Shown here: positions 52,301-61,006 of the stretch, one piece after another | Numbering within the stretch: the stretch's first letter is position 1 | How the letters are laid out: each line of letters begins with the position of its first letter | NCBI GenBank assembly: GCA_948144175.1 | Contig: CANXME010002659.1 | Span: 1 to 64,000, forward strand | Direction: 5' to 3' | Length of the DNA stretch: 64,000 bases | Source: Closterium sp. NIES-65 | Lineage: Eukaryota > Streptophyta > Zygnematophyceae > Desmidiales > Closteriaceae | The notes under the pieces: generated by a model | What the model was told of the DNA's origin: nothing | The model's database searches: none | The model's input: only the letters and a program-made list of their open reading frames with translations | Program-made: the position numbers and the translations under genes

Positions 52301-55283
52301 AGCTCCACACCCCCAGGCTCCACACCCCCAGGCTCAGCACCCACAGGCTCAGCACCCCCAGCAGGACGAGAGTCGACAGCTACCTCAACAGGCTCAACCG
52401 GGTCTACCTGAGACACATCTGAGGGAGCGGCACCCTGAGGGGGGAGGGGGTCTGCAACAGCAGCACCTGGCGCGAGGAAGAGAGGCGGGGGGGGGAGCGG
52501 GGCAGTGCGGTAGGGGAAGAGGCGGTAGTAGGGGACAGACTCGTCAAAAGTGACGTCCTGGGAGGGCAAGACTCGGCGCGAGGTGGCGTGGTAAAACTGC
52601 CAACCAGACGCGTCCGGGAAAAAGCCGAGGAAGACGCAGGGAACAGCACGGGAGGAGAGCTTGTCCGCAGACGAATCGCGGACAAAAGCTCGAGACCCCC
52701 AGACCCGGAAACGCGACGCATCGCCAACCTCCCCCGTCCACAGCAGCGTGGGCGAGGTCTCCGGCAAGGAGACACGGGGCCAGAGGTTGAGCTGATGCGC
52801 AGCGAACCGGACCGCAAACGGCCACAGAAAGTGGGGGGCAGCCGCATGGATCAAGGAGGTACGGGCGACCTCCATGACCAGGCCAATGCGGCACTCCGCA
52901 ACCCCATTCTGTTGTGGAGAAGCCGGAAGCGTGAACGACTGCTCAATGCCATGCTCAGCACAGTAGGCTGCCAAGAGGTCGGAGGAGAACTCACCACCTC
53001 TGTCAGAGTGCAAGCGCAGGACAGGAAAGTCCGAGTGAAAACGCTCGCTGAGCTGGAGACGGGCTCTGCGGATCCAAGGGATCAAGACATCAGGGACCTC
53101 ACCCTTGGTGCGCAAGGGGAAGACCGAGGTGTAGCGCGAGTAGTCGTCTACAACTATCAGGAAGTACCTCTTCTGACCCTGACCACGGACGCGGGCTGGG
53201 CCCCACACGTCCATGTGGAGTGTCTGCAAGGGAGCAGTCGTCGGGGGGAACGAGGAGGAGTGAGGAGCGGCGCGCTGCCGTCCCTCGACACAGGGGAGAC
53301 AGGTAGGAGCAGGCGAGGGTGGGAGGGCAGGAAGGACCCTGGGCAGGCCAGAGACAAGGTACCGGGAGTGCATGGCACGAAGCCGCTGCACAGACGGGTG
53401 GCCAAGGCGGTGGTGCCAGAGGACAGTCTCGTGTGCCAAAGAGCGACACGAGCAGGGGGCGGACAGCTGACCTGACGCGGACGCGGACGCAGTCGCAGCA
53501 ACCTGACGGGACTCAGTAGTCAGTGTGTACAGGTCCGACCCCGGCTGCCGAGTGAAGGTAGCCAAGTGACGGCCCGTACGAGCACACGTGCAGTGTATCA
53601 CGCGCTCGTAGGCAGGGGTGAACTGGTGAACACCCCCGTCCTGGAGTGCACATCCTGCCACCAAGTTTGTAGAGAACGAGGGGAGGTGGAGACCTGACAG
53701 TGTGCCCGACGGGACCGCAGGGCAGGGAAGGACAGTGGAAGAGGTCGCAATGACCGGACCCCCAGAGGGGTCAGCAAGGGAGACAGCAACTGGCCGAGCA
53801 AGCGGCTCAAGGGCAGTGCGGTCACGAAAGAAGCAGCGAGAAGCACCTGAGTCCAGTGTGAAGGTGTGCAGTGCGGCAGTCGACGCAGTACCAAGGGGGG
53901 GAGACACACGAGCACCTAGAGCAGCAGCCTCACCAGCACCTGGGGTAGCCGACACGCGAGTACCTGGAGCGGCAGACGCACTGGCCCTAATGCCCGGGTC
54001 GGGCGGCACACACAAGTACTCGGCACCCTCTCCACTAGTAGACATCACATACATGGCAGATAGAATAGCATCAAAGTCTAAAGCATAGATATCAATCCCC
54101 TTCTTCAGGAGATCAAGCCAGCGGGGCAGCTCAGTGGCCTGAGGGAACTGAACACGCCAAGCGTCGTCGAGACGAGAGAAGCAGCGCTGTGTGGCGTGCG
54201 GTCGTCCACACTGCTGACCAGTGCGGTCACCAGTGCGAATGACGTACGTGCAGCTAAGACCACCCCCACCCCCGTGCTGAGAGTACCACTCACGGACATC
54301 CTGGGGCGAGGGAGTGTGCTGCTGGCCCTGGCCACTGCCAGTGCCTCCACGGCCACCACCACCGCTGCCACCGCCTCGACCACCCCAACCCCTGCCGCCG
54401 CCTCGTCCACCACCACCCCAACCGCCGCCTCCACTCCTGCCACCTCCCCCGCCGCTGCCGCCACCACCCCCACCGCTACCACTCGCCCCTCCAGCCGAGC
54501 CACCACCCCCACTGCCTCCACCGCCCCCACCGCCGCCTCCCTCGCCGTCACCGCCACCACCCTTGCCCCCTTTGCCCTTGCCGCTACGGCGTCCGCTCGA
54601 GGCAGACGCAGCGCCGACCTTCTCAGTACCAAGAAGGTCGACAGCAGCAGCAGAGGCGACAGAGGGAAGAAGGGGGGAAGGAGAACATCCCTCAAAGAAC
54701 GGGGTATGGGGGTCGCCACGAGAGGCACCTACAGCGACTATGCTAGTCTCAGCTGCAAGTAGCTCCTTCTCGAGGAGGGCAATGGTGAGCTCAGTGGGGC
54801 AACGAGCTAGGAAGTGGTCCCTGACAGCACGCAGTGTGTCAGGGAGGCGGGTGACTAGGTGGTAGAGAGTGAGCCAGAGTGGAGGGGGGTGCATGGCAAG
54901 GAACTCAGCAGGCATGGCGGCACGGAAGCGGGCCTCACTAGTACGGAGGTGCGTGATGAGGTCAGCGACTGTGTGAAAGGAGGCCAGGTCGTGAAACAGG
55001 TAGGGGAGGGAGAGACGGCCTAGTGCGGCAGAGGCAGGTGAGGAGTAGCGAGCAACGACAGCTGTGTACAGTGCCTGTGCAGTCTTGTGCTGACCAAAGT
55101 GCTCGCGTTCGTCTATCGGCAGGGAGTTGCGAATGACGAAGCGAGCGTGGGCATCACGAGTCTGCCACTGTGAGCGAGCAGTGCTGTCAGCAGTAGCAGC
55201 AGGGGCAGTGACATGGCCTAGGGCGTGATCGTACAGTGAGATGTCATCCTTGGCTGTGAGCTGTAGGTAGAGGTGCAGGTCAT
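49351..55283 (-). pseudogene. K gag-pol, one frame throughout with two in-frame TAG codons
   Basis: From 55283 the frame reads LDDLHLYLQLTAKDDISLYD, then MPAEFLAMHPPPLWLTLYHL and a GKGKGGKGGG Gly tract. The knuckle is CTYVIRTGDRTGQQC plus HATQRCF. Protease LDSGAS, pre-integrase LWHHRLGHPS...CLPC, integrase HMDVWGP, HSDRGGEFSS, SPQQNGVAECR. The spacer has nine EDPGVGAAAGA-like repeats (about 51690-51970). TAG lies at 51373-51375 and at 50677-50679 (FF-stop-TLSPTPKMTT, where sisters have Gln). RT has YVDDLVFATAD. RNase H has TGHSDASWADD, CEAEIYAT, YVDNKAAI and HIALRYF, and ends at 49351. No frameshift in nearly 6 kb. Confidence 0.9.
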
Positions 55284-55934
55284 CGAGTCAGCCCCCACCA
55301 GTTCTTCATAATGTTCACCCTAGGTGGGTGTTCGACCAGCTCCCAGGTTCCCATGCCGATCAAGTTGCGGATATCCTCCTCCGTGGCCTCCTTCACCGTC
55401 ATCGTGGAGATGTCCCAGCGGTGCTCGAGGTCTTCGTGCATGTCGGGGTCGAGCTCCGGCAGGTCCTCACCTTCCTCGGCGTCATCATACAGTAGGTCGT
55501 CGTCGACCTCGTCGTTCACCGTGATGAAGGCGGCGGGTACGAAGAAATCGGGCGGCCTCCGTAGTCGGCGTGTACTCCGGAGTCCAGACTAGACCTCAAC
55601 CACACCGCTGTCGGTGGACTCCTCGACGTCCCCTCCATCATCATCGGCGTCGCTGCCCTTAGCGTCTTGCTGCACCACAGTCGGCTTCCCTGCCGACTTT
55701 TCCCCTGCAGTCGGCTCCCCTGCCGACTGCCTGGTCAACGTTGTGGTCGGTTTCACTGCTGGCCACTCCTCTGTCGGTGGCTTTCTTGCTGATGCCTTCT
55801 TCACCGGCTCCACCAAAGTTTGTTGCACCTCCTCGGCCAGCTCCTCCCCTGTCGGCGTCGACTTCACTCACGCGTCGATCTGCTGGACGTCACGTCTGCC
55901 ACTGGCGATGCTTTTGGGTGTCGCCACAGGCGGC
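55284..55934 (-). other. Foreign Copia spacer/RT-start fragment inside K gag
   Basis: K gag starts MASPQVLVFDAEGR at 55971, breaks after GR, and resumes at LDDLHL (55283). The 650 bp between read PTGEELAEEVQQTLVEPVKK, an Asp/Glu-rich stretch, and TVKEATEEDIRNLIGMGTWE followed by LVEHPPRVNIMKNWW. That is the acidic spacer and RT entry of a different Copia family (GTWELVxxPxxVxxIxxxW). One TAG lies at about 55587. I see no LTR, TSD or inverted ends on it. Confidence 0.7.
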
Positions 55935-55971
55935 CCTCAGCATCGAACACGAGAACCTGTGGGCTAGCCAT
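55935..55971 (-). pseudogene. K gag start
   Basis: MASPQVLVFDAEGR matches the MATPSVLAFDAEGR start of A, D and F. It is cut off by the foreign segment. Confidence 0.75.
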
Positions 55972-56229
55972 AGGAACAGTAGAAGTAGCAGCAGTAGCAG
56001 TAGGAGAAGCAGGTAGGACGAACCAGGTAGGGCAGGGCGGCGCGGCTCGGTTCAGGTCGAGTCGCGGCTCGGCTGGGTGGCGCGGCTCGGTTCAGGGCGC
56101 GCGGATCGGCTCGGGGCGCGCGGCTCGGCTCGGGGCACGGCGGGGACGGGCCGCCCGCTCTCCCTCGTGTGCTGCGGCGGGAACGGGCCGCCCGGGGCCT
56201 CTAGGTGGTGACCACGGGTCGGCGAGGTC

Positions 56230-56940
56230 GGCACGGGGCCGGTTGGGGCCGTAGAGGGGCGAGCGCGGGGCCGATCGGGGCCTGAGCGGGGCTAGCGCGG
56301 GGCCAAACGAGGCCTTGACGGGGCTAGCACAGGCTCGATCGGGGCCTGAATGGGGCTAGCGCGGGGCCGACGGGGCCTGAGAGGGGCTAGCGCGGGGCCG
56401 ACGGGGCCTCAAACGGGGCTAGCGCGGGCCGACGGGGCCTGAGAGGGGCTAGCGCGGGGCCGACGGGGCCTGAAACGGGGCCAGTGGGGCCTGAAACGGG
56501 GCTAGCGCGGGCCGACGGGGCCTGAGAGGGGCTAGCGCGGGGCCGACGGGGCCTGAAACGGGGCCTGAAACGGGGCTAGCGCGGGGCCGACGGTGCCTGA
56601 GAGGGGCTAGCGCGGGGCCGATGGGGCCTGAAACGGGGCTAGCGCGGGCCGACGGGGCCTGAGAGGGGCTAGCGCGGGGCCGACGGGGCCTGAAACGGGG
56701 CCAACGGGGCCTGAAACGGGGCTAGCGCGGGCCGACGGGGCCTGAGAGGGGCTAGCGCGGGGCCGACGGGGCCTGAAACGGGGCTAGCGCGGGCCGACGG
56801 GGCCTGAGAGGGGCTAGCGCGGGGCCTGAACGGGGCCTTAAAGGGGCCGACGGGGCCTGAACGGGGCCGCTAGGGAGAGCGGGCGTGGGGCCGACGGGGC
56901 CTGAACGGGGCTAGCGCGGGGCCGTCAAGAGGGGCCTCTA
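56230..56940 (-). repeat. K leader minisatellite
   Basis: 35-bp units of GGGGCTAGCGCGGGGCCGAC plus GGGGCCTGAAACG, about 20 imperfect copies, unlike the leader repeats of A, D and F. Confidence 0.88.
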
Positions 56941-57019
56941 GGGGCGTGACACGCCGAGGCGCCCTAGGGCACAGGTAGGTTGGTAGGTAGGTAGTTACGT
57001 AGTGGTGGGCCCTTAGAAA

Positions 57020-57052
57020 ATTTCGGTCCTAGGAAGGACCTGCTCTATACCA
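57020..57052 (-). promoter_or_regulatory. K primer-binding site and hairpin
   Basis: Minus strand TGGTATAGAGCAGG overlapping GGTCCT-TCCT-AGGACC, then a TTTTC run and GGGCCC. Confidence 0.72.
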
Positions 57053-57184
57053 TGTTGGAATAACTGAACAGGGATGAATGAACTAGCAGTGAAATGAGTA
57101 CAAGTACCTAGCCCCAGAATTGTGTACCCCCTATAGGCTAACCCACTATAGCCTAAACTAACACAACATATATAATGTTTGACA
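57053..57184 (-). repeat. K 5' LTR, 132 bp
   Basis: See the K 3' LTR. Confidence 0.93.
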
Positions 57185-57189
57185 AGGCC

Positions 57190-57721
57190 TACATTTAATA
57201 AAATCAAAAGTTTGTTAAAACTAGCCCGGGACGGTGTATTAAGTCGAGTGGAAACTGACGGTCGTATTCTGGTGCTATGGATTGAGGGGTGAGGACCGGG
57301 GGGAGAGCACTTGGGATTGTTGCGGGCCACTGACGCTGTAACGAGGCAGAGTCTGATAAAGAGGGTCTTGGGCAATGGGCTCGTGGTGGGGAGGAGGCGG
57401 GGAGGAGATGGGAGGAGGAAGAGAGAGAACTTAAAGGCACGTGAACAGAACATGGTATAATTTCAGGCGCCTCAGAATTAGAAGACAATTGTTGAAGAGG
57501 GCCTTGAGCTCGCGGTGATGAGGTGATGAGGAGGAAAGAACTTAGAGACACATCAACAGAAAGTGGTACTGAGGCTTCTGGTTGTGAAACATTTGTTGGG
57601 GAAGTAAGACGGATTTGTTGGCACCTAAAAAATAAGTGGCACGTTCTCTAGGTACCTCTTTCTTGGTATGCAATGATGACGAGAAAGCACTGATGACGAG
57701 AGAAGCAGTTCGTTAACGTAC
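57190..57721 (-). other. 5' part of the cystatin-2 intron
   Basis: No separate gene seen. CTCTAGGTACCTCTTTCTTG (57648-57667) matches the duplicated exon-1 end found in the intron of cystatin 1, so both genes carry the same kind of partial exon repeat. Confidence 0.55.
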
Positions 57722-57994
57722 CGCTTTCTTGTTTTGCTCGCCGATGGCGAATTTCGCCAACTCCAGCGCGTCGCTATCCGTCGCCACGTTCTCCACAGCG
57801 GTCCAGTCGCCGCCAGGAGTAGGCAGAGTTTGCGCAGCAGCGCATGGAATCGTGGAGAGGAGAGAAGCGACGACAACGCAGATAGTAGCTGCAACGGCAA
57901 GCACAGGGTCATCGTGAAAAAGGACTTGCCAGGAAAGTTGCAAAAAGGATACTTTTTGGATACCTTGGTTTTGCAACTTTCCAGTGATGGTCAA
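57722..57994 (-). CDS. Cystatin 2, exon 1 (signal peptide and N-terminal helix)
   Basis: The minus strand reads a hydrophobic segment VLAVAATICVVVASLLS, then AQTLPTPGGDWTAVENVA and LELAKFAIGEQNKKA, the plant cystatin N-terminal helix (LAxFAVxxxNKK). The donor is GCG|GTACGT, phase 0. The in-frame ATG (57994) lies within inverted-repeat DNA, while the ATG at the place where cystatin 1 starts its signal peptide (about 57911) is out of frame here. Either the start was altered by an insertion or the copy is dead. Exon 2 is about 9 kb away beyond K. Confidence 0.65.
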
Positions 57995-58051
57995 ATGTTG
58001 CAGAAATCAAAGTCACTGGAAAGTTGCTAAAATTTTGCATTTCTGCAACAT
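57942..58051. repeat. Two perfect inverted repeats at the cystatin-2 start
   Basis: GGAAAGTTGCAAAA (57942-57955) pairs with TTTTGCAACTTTCC (57969-57982). ATGTTGCAGAAAT (57995-58007) pairs with ATTTCTGCAACAT (58039-58051). GGAAAGTTGC occurs again at 58018. The dense palindromes suggest a small MITE, but its ends are not set. Confidence 0.65.
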
Positions 58052-58204
58052 TTCCGCAACAAAACCGCGACATAGTGGACACTTGTTGGATACATTTTGT
58101 ATACATTTCAGTCACATGTATGCAATTTCACTACCTGCCACGTGGCTCGCATACGGTTTCGTCTTCGAATTGTACGTACGCTGGTACGTTCGCGAAGATA
58201 TTGT

Positions 58205-58334
58205 TGTCAAAATTAGAAGGAAGAAAGAGGAATGAACTAGCAGAAATGGGGATACAAATAGCAAACCCTAGAAGGGTTGTACTCGCTATAGAGCACCCCA
58301 CTACAGGCTAGAACATAAGAATAATATTCTGACA
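58205..58334 (-). repeat. H 3' LTR
   Basis: Minus strand TGTCAGAATATTATTC to CTAATTTTGACA. Confidence 0.92.
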
Positions 58335-59044
58335 CACCCCCATAGCCAAAGTGGGGTGTAATCAGCAGAGCAGGCAAAACAGTACAAGCTCAGGGTGGAT
58401 CACAATGTCACCACGCATTCTGAGCACAAGGTCAAGAAGAAATAGTTTAGAGTTCACAATTATAAGCAAAGCTAGTGGTAGTCACAACGGGCAAGTGAGG
58501 AGGAGGAGGGAGAGTGAGGGGAGAGGAGACAGGAGGCGACGGCTGAAGCTGCAGACACACGGGCAACAGGAGGCAGACTGGCACAGCGGCTACCGGACAG
58601 CGCCCGGACTACAGGAGTAACAGGCCCCGCGGCTCAAATAGCGGCGGACGGGCAACGGACCCACGGGCGGCTGGCACAGCTGGCTACGACTGGGCTACCG
58701 GGACAGCGCCCCGGACTACAGGTGCTGCGAACGACAAACTGACAACCTCCACTCAACCTCTCGCACACAGTCCCACCCCCCTGATACACACCCACTGCTA
58801 CACCGCTAGCTCTACTCCCACGCACCCCCCTTAAACCCTAAACCCGAGTCTCCCACACAACCACCCCCCTCAGCGACAGCTGCAGCAGTGGGAGACGGAG
58901 GAGGAGGAGGAGCAAAGGGAGGAAGGCACACCGAGCACCCCCATACCCGCCACCCCACAGCTCGCCCCTCCCGTCGTCCGTCGAGGCGACCTGAGGGGGC
59001 CGCTTGCGGCGGGGAGGGGAGAAAAGGGGGGGGGGGGGGGGGGG

Positions 59045-59455
59045 GGGGCCGGTGCCGCGACGAGGGGCGGGGCCGCGACGGTCGGGGCGGGGCCGCGACA
59101 TAGGGCGGGGCCGCGACGTAGGGCGGGGCCGCGACATAGGGCGGGGCCGCAAAGGTAGGGCGGGGCCGAGCCTGGCAGGCGCACGGGCGGCGACGGGCCG
59201 GGGCGGGGCCGCGACGAAGGGCGGGGCCGAGCCGGGCAGGCGCACGGGCGGCGACGGGCCGGGGCGGGGCCGCGACGTAGAGCGGGGCCGCGTCGAGGGG
59301 CGGGGCCGCGACGATCGGGGCGGGGCCGCGACGTAGGGGAGAAGCCCGCCGCGCGCCCCGGGGCGCACAGCGGGCAATGAACCGCCGCGCGCCTCGGGGC
59401 GCACGGCGGGCAGAAAACCGCCGCGCGCCTCGGGGCGCACGGCGGGATGAAAAAA
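59045..59455 (-). repeat. H interior minisatellites
   Basis: 19-bp GGGCGGGGCCGCGACGTA type units (59045-59340), then about 40-bp CGCCTCGGGGCGCACGGCGG type units (59345-59455). No coding content. Confidence 0.8.
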
Positions 59456-59573
59456 TGCCGCACGCCACGGGGCGTGCGGCTCAGAGAGTAGTAGCAGTAG
59501 TAGCAGCGGAAGCTAAGCGGTGGTAAGCCCACCCACAGGATCGATCCAGGGGGATCGACCTGCTCTGATAGCA

Positions 59574-59704
59574 TGTCAAAATTTAGAAGAAAGAAAGAGG
59601 AATGAACTAGCAGAAATGGGGATACAAATAGCAAACCCTAGAAGGGTTGTACTCGCTATAGAGCACCCCACTACAGGCTAGAACATAAGAATAATATTCT
59701 GACA
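59574..59704 (-). repeat. H 5' LTR
   Basis: 131 bp, with the PBS to its left on the plus strand. Confidence 0.92.
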
Positions 59705-59709
59705 ATTGT

Positions 59710-60666
59710 GCCACGTCAGCTACGATATTTCTGCCACGTGTCATTCACGGTATGTGGACTAAGGCGTGACACTTGGACCAATCAAACAAGCAGTGTGAAC
59801 GTGGGAAAATTGATTTTAATAGGCCGCCGAATTGCCTGAAATCAGAGCATACGTGTAACAGGTGTGTTTGAAAGTATACATTATACACTATTCATATTCT
59901 CTTCGGACATTTGCATGCATACATAACAGCATACACAGAGCACGATCTAGGCGAAAAAACAACACAGCTAATGCAACGACTACACATCTTCAGATCTCAA
60001 TGGCAGATGAATATAGGGCGAAATCACGCTTCGTTTGCGGGCCTGCAAACAGAAATACAACATAGTGTTAGACTTGGGTTAGTAGTTGGTGATTCTTCCC
60101 TACCTCACTGACCTACCGCCCGCGGGCCTTGAATTGAACTGATAACATTGCCATGAACAAGATTGACAACTACTGAGTCCCGATAAAATCCCTGCAAAAT
60201 AAAAAAATGTATATATATCTCGAGGCAGCCACTGACCCTGCAACGGTCTTGGTACCACACAGAAAAAGACAGCTAAACGTTAGCGTTACAGGCTGGATAA
60301 TATATAACTCGAAACGAGCATGGGGAAGAAGCCAGGATGATTAAACAGAGTTGCAAGCGGAGGCAAAGAGAGACCGAAGGTCCTCCCGCATGCAGAGAGC
60401 GTGATGACGATCTTTGTATTGGGTGGATGAAGCGGAAACATCAAGTAACTGATTAAAGTGGCATGGTGCAGCGCAGTTTAATACATGAGAAAATATATCT
60501 GCGTTCATTTCAGGAAGAAAGAGAGGGAAACGAGAACAGAAGAAGCCTAACCCGTGCGAATAAATGACAAGTGAGGATCACAACAGGAGTGATGAGAATC
60601 GTGGAAAAAAAAATTCACGCTTTCAGCGCAGAACACGGCGCTTCCGCTGCCGCGCAACGCGCTTTA
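59710..60666. other. Host sequence between H and I, no gene seen
   Basis: AT-richer DNA with short frames only. I see no RNA gene, repeat array or conserved domain. CTTTA (60662-60666) would be the left TSD of I. Confidence 0.5.
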
Positions 60667-60798
60667 TGTGGAAAATAGAACGAGAATGCACTATGAAAGA
60701 GTTGGGTACAAATAGCAAAACCCTAATTGGGTTGTACCCCCTATGGGATACCCCACTGTAGCCTACACAACAGCATAAGCTACATATATGTTCTGACA
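60667..60798 (-). repeat. I 3' LTR, 132 bp
   Basis: Minus strand TGTCAGAACATATATG to TTTTCCACA. It shares its first half with the F LTR and is diverged in the second. Confidence 0.85.
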
Positions 60799-61006
60799 CA
60801 CCCCCATAGGCAAAGTGGGGGAGAACAAGGGGTCACAAGACCAGTCAAGCAAAGCAAAGCAAAGCTCAGGGTGGATCACAAAGTCACCACACAGTCCGAG
60901 CACAAGAGCAAGGCCACAAGGCCAGTTCACATGCAGTAGTACACACATATATATATAAAGCTAGACAAGCAAGAGCAGGTATATATATGTGACAGTACAA
61001 GTAAAG

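Larger units (their letters stand above)
48986..57184 (-). mobile_element. Copia element K, full length, 8199 bp, in the cystatin-2 intron
   Basis: LTRs 48986-49117 and 57053-57184 (132 bp) differ at four positions. The TSD is AGGCC (48981-48985, 57185-57189). The minus-strand PBS reads TGGTATAGAGCAGG. K has the same orientation as the host gene. Pol is in one frame with two nonsense codons, and a foreign segment sits in gag. Confidence 0.94.
58205..59704 (-). mobile_element. Element H: non-autonomous Copia-type element, 1500 bp
   Basis: LTRs 58205-58334 and 59574-59704 differ by one indel and one substitution. The TSD is ATTGT (58200-58204, 59705-59709). Minus-strand PBS TGCTATCAGAGCAGG. 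It is the same family as G: the same 3' UTR (CTCAGGGTGGATCACAATG), PPT region CACCCCCATAGCCAAAGTGG, a G-run (59024-59047) and GCCTCGGGGCGCACGGCGGG repeats. No pol. Confidence 0.92.

Noticed and set aside
58812..59634. Pro/Arg-rich minus-strand frames in element H
   Set aside because: They are translated GC-rich repeats between H's LTRs, and the frames differ from the matching region of G.
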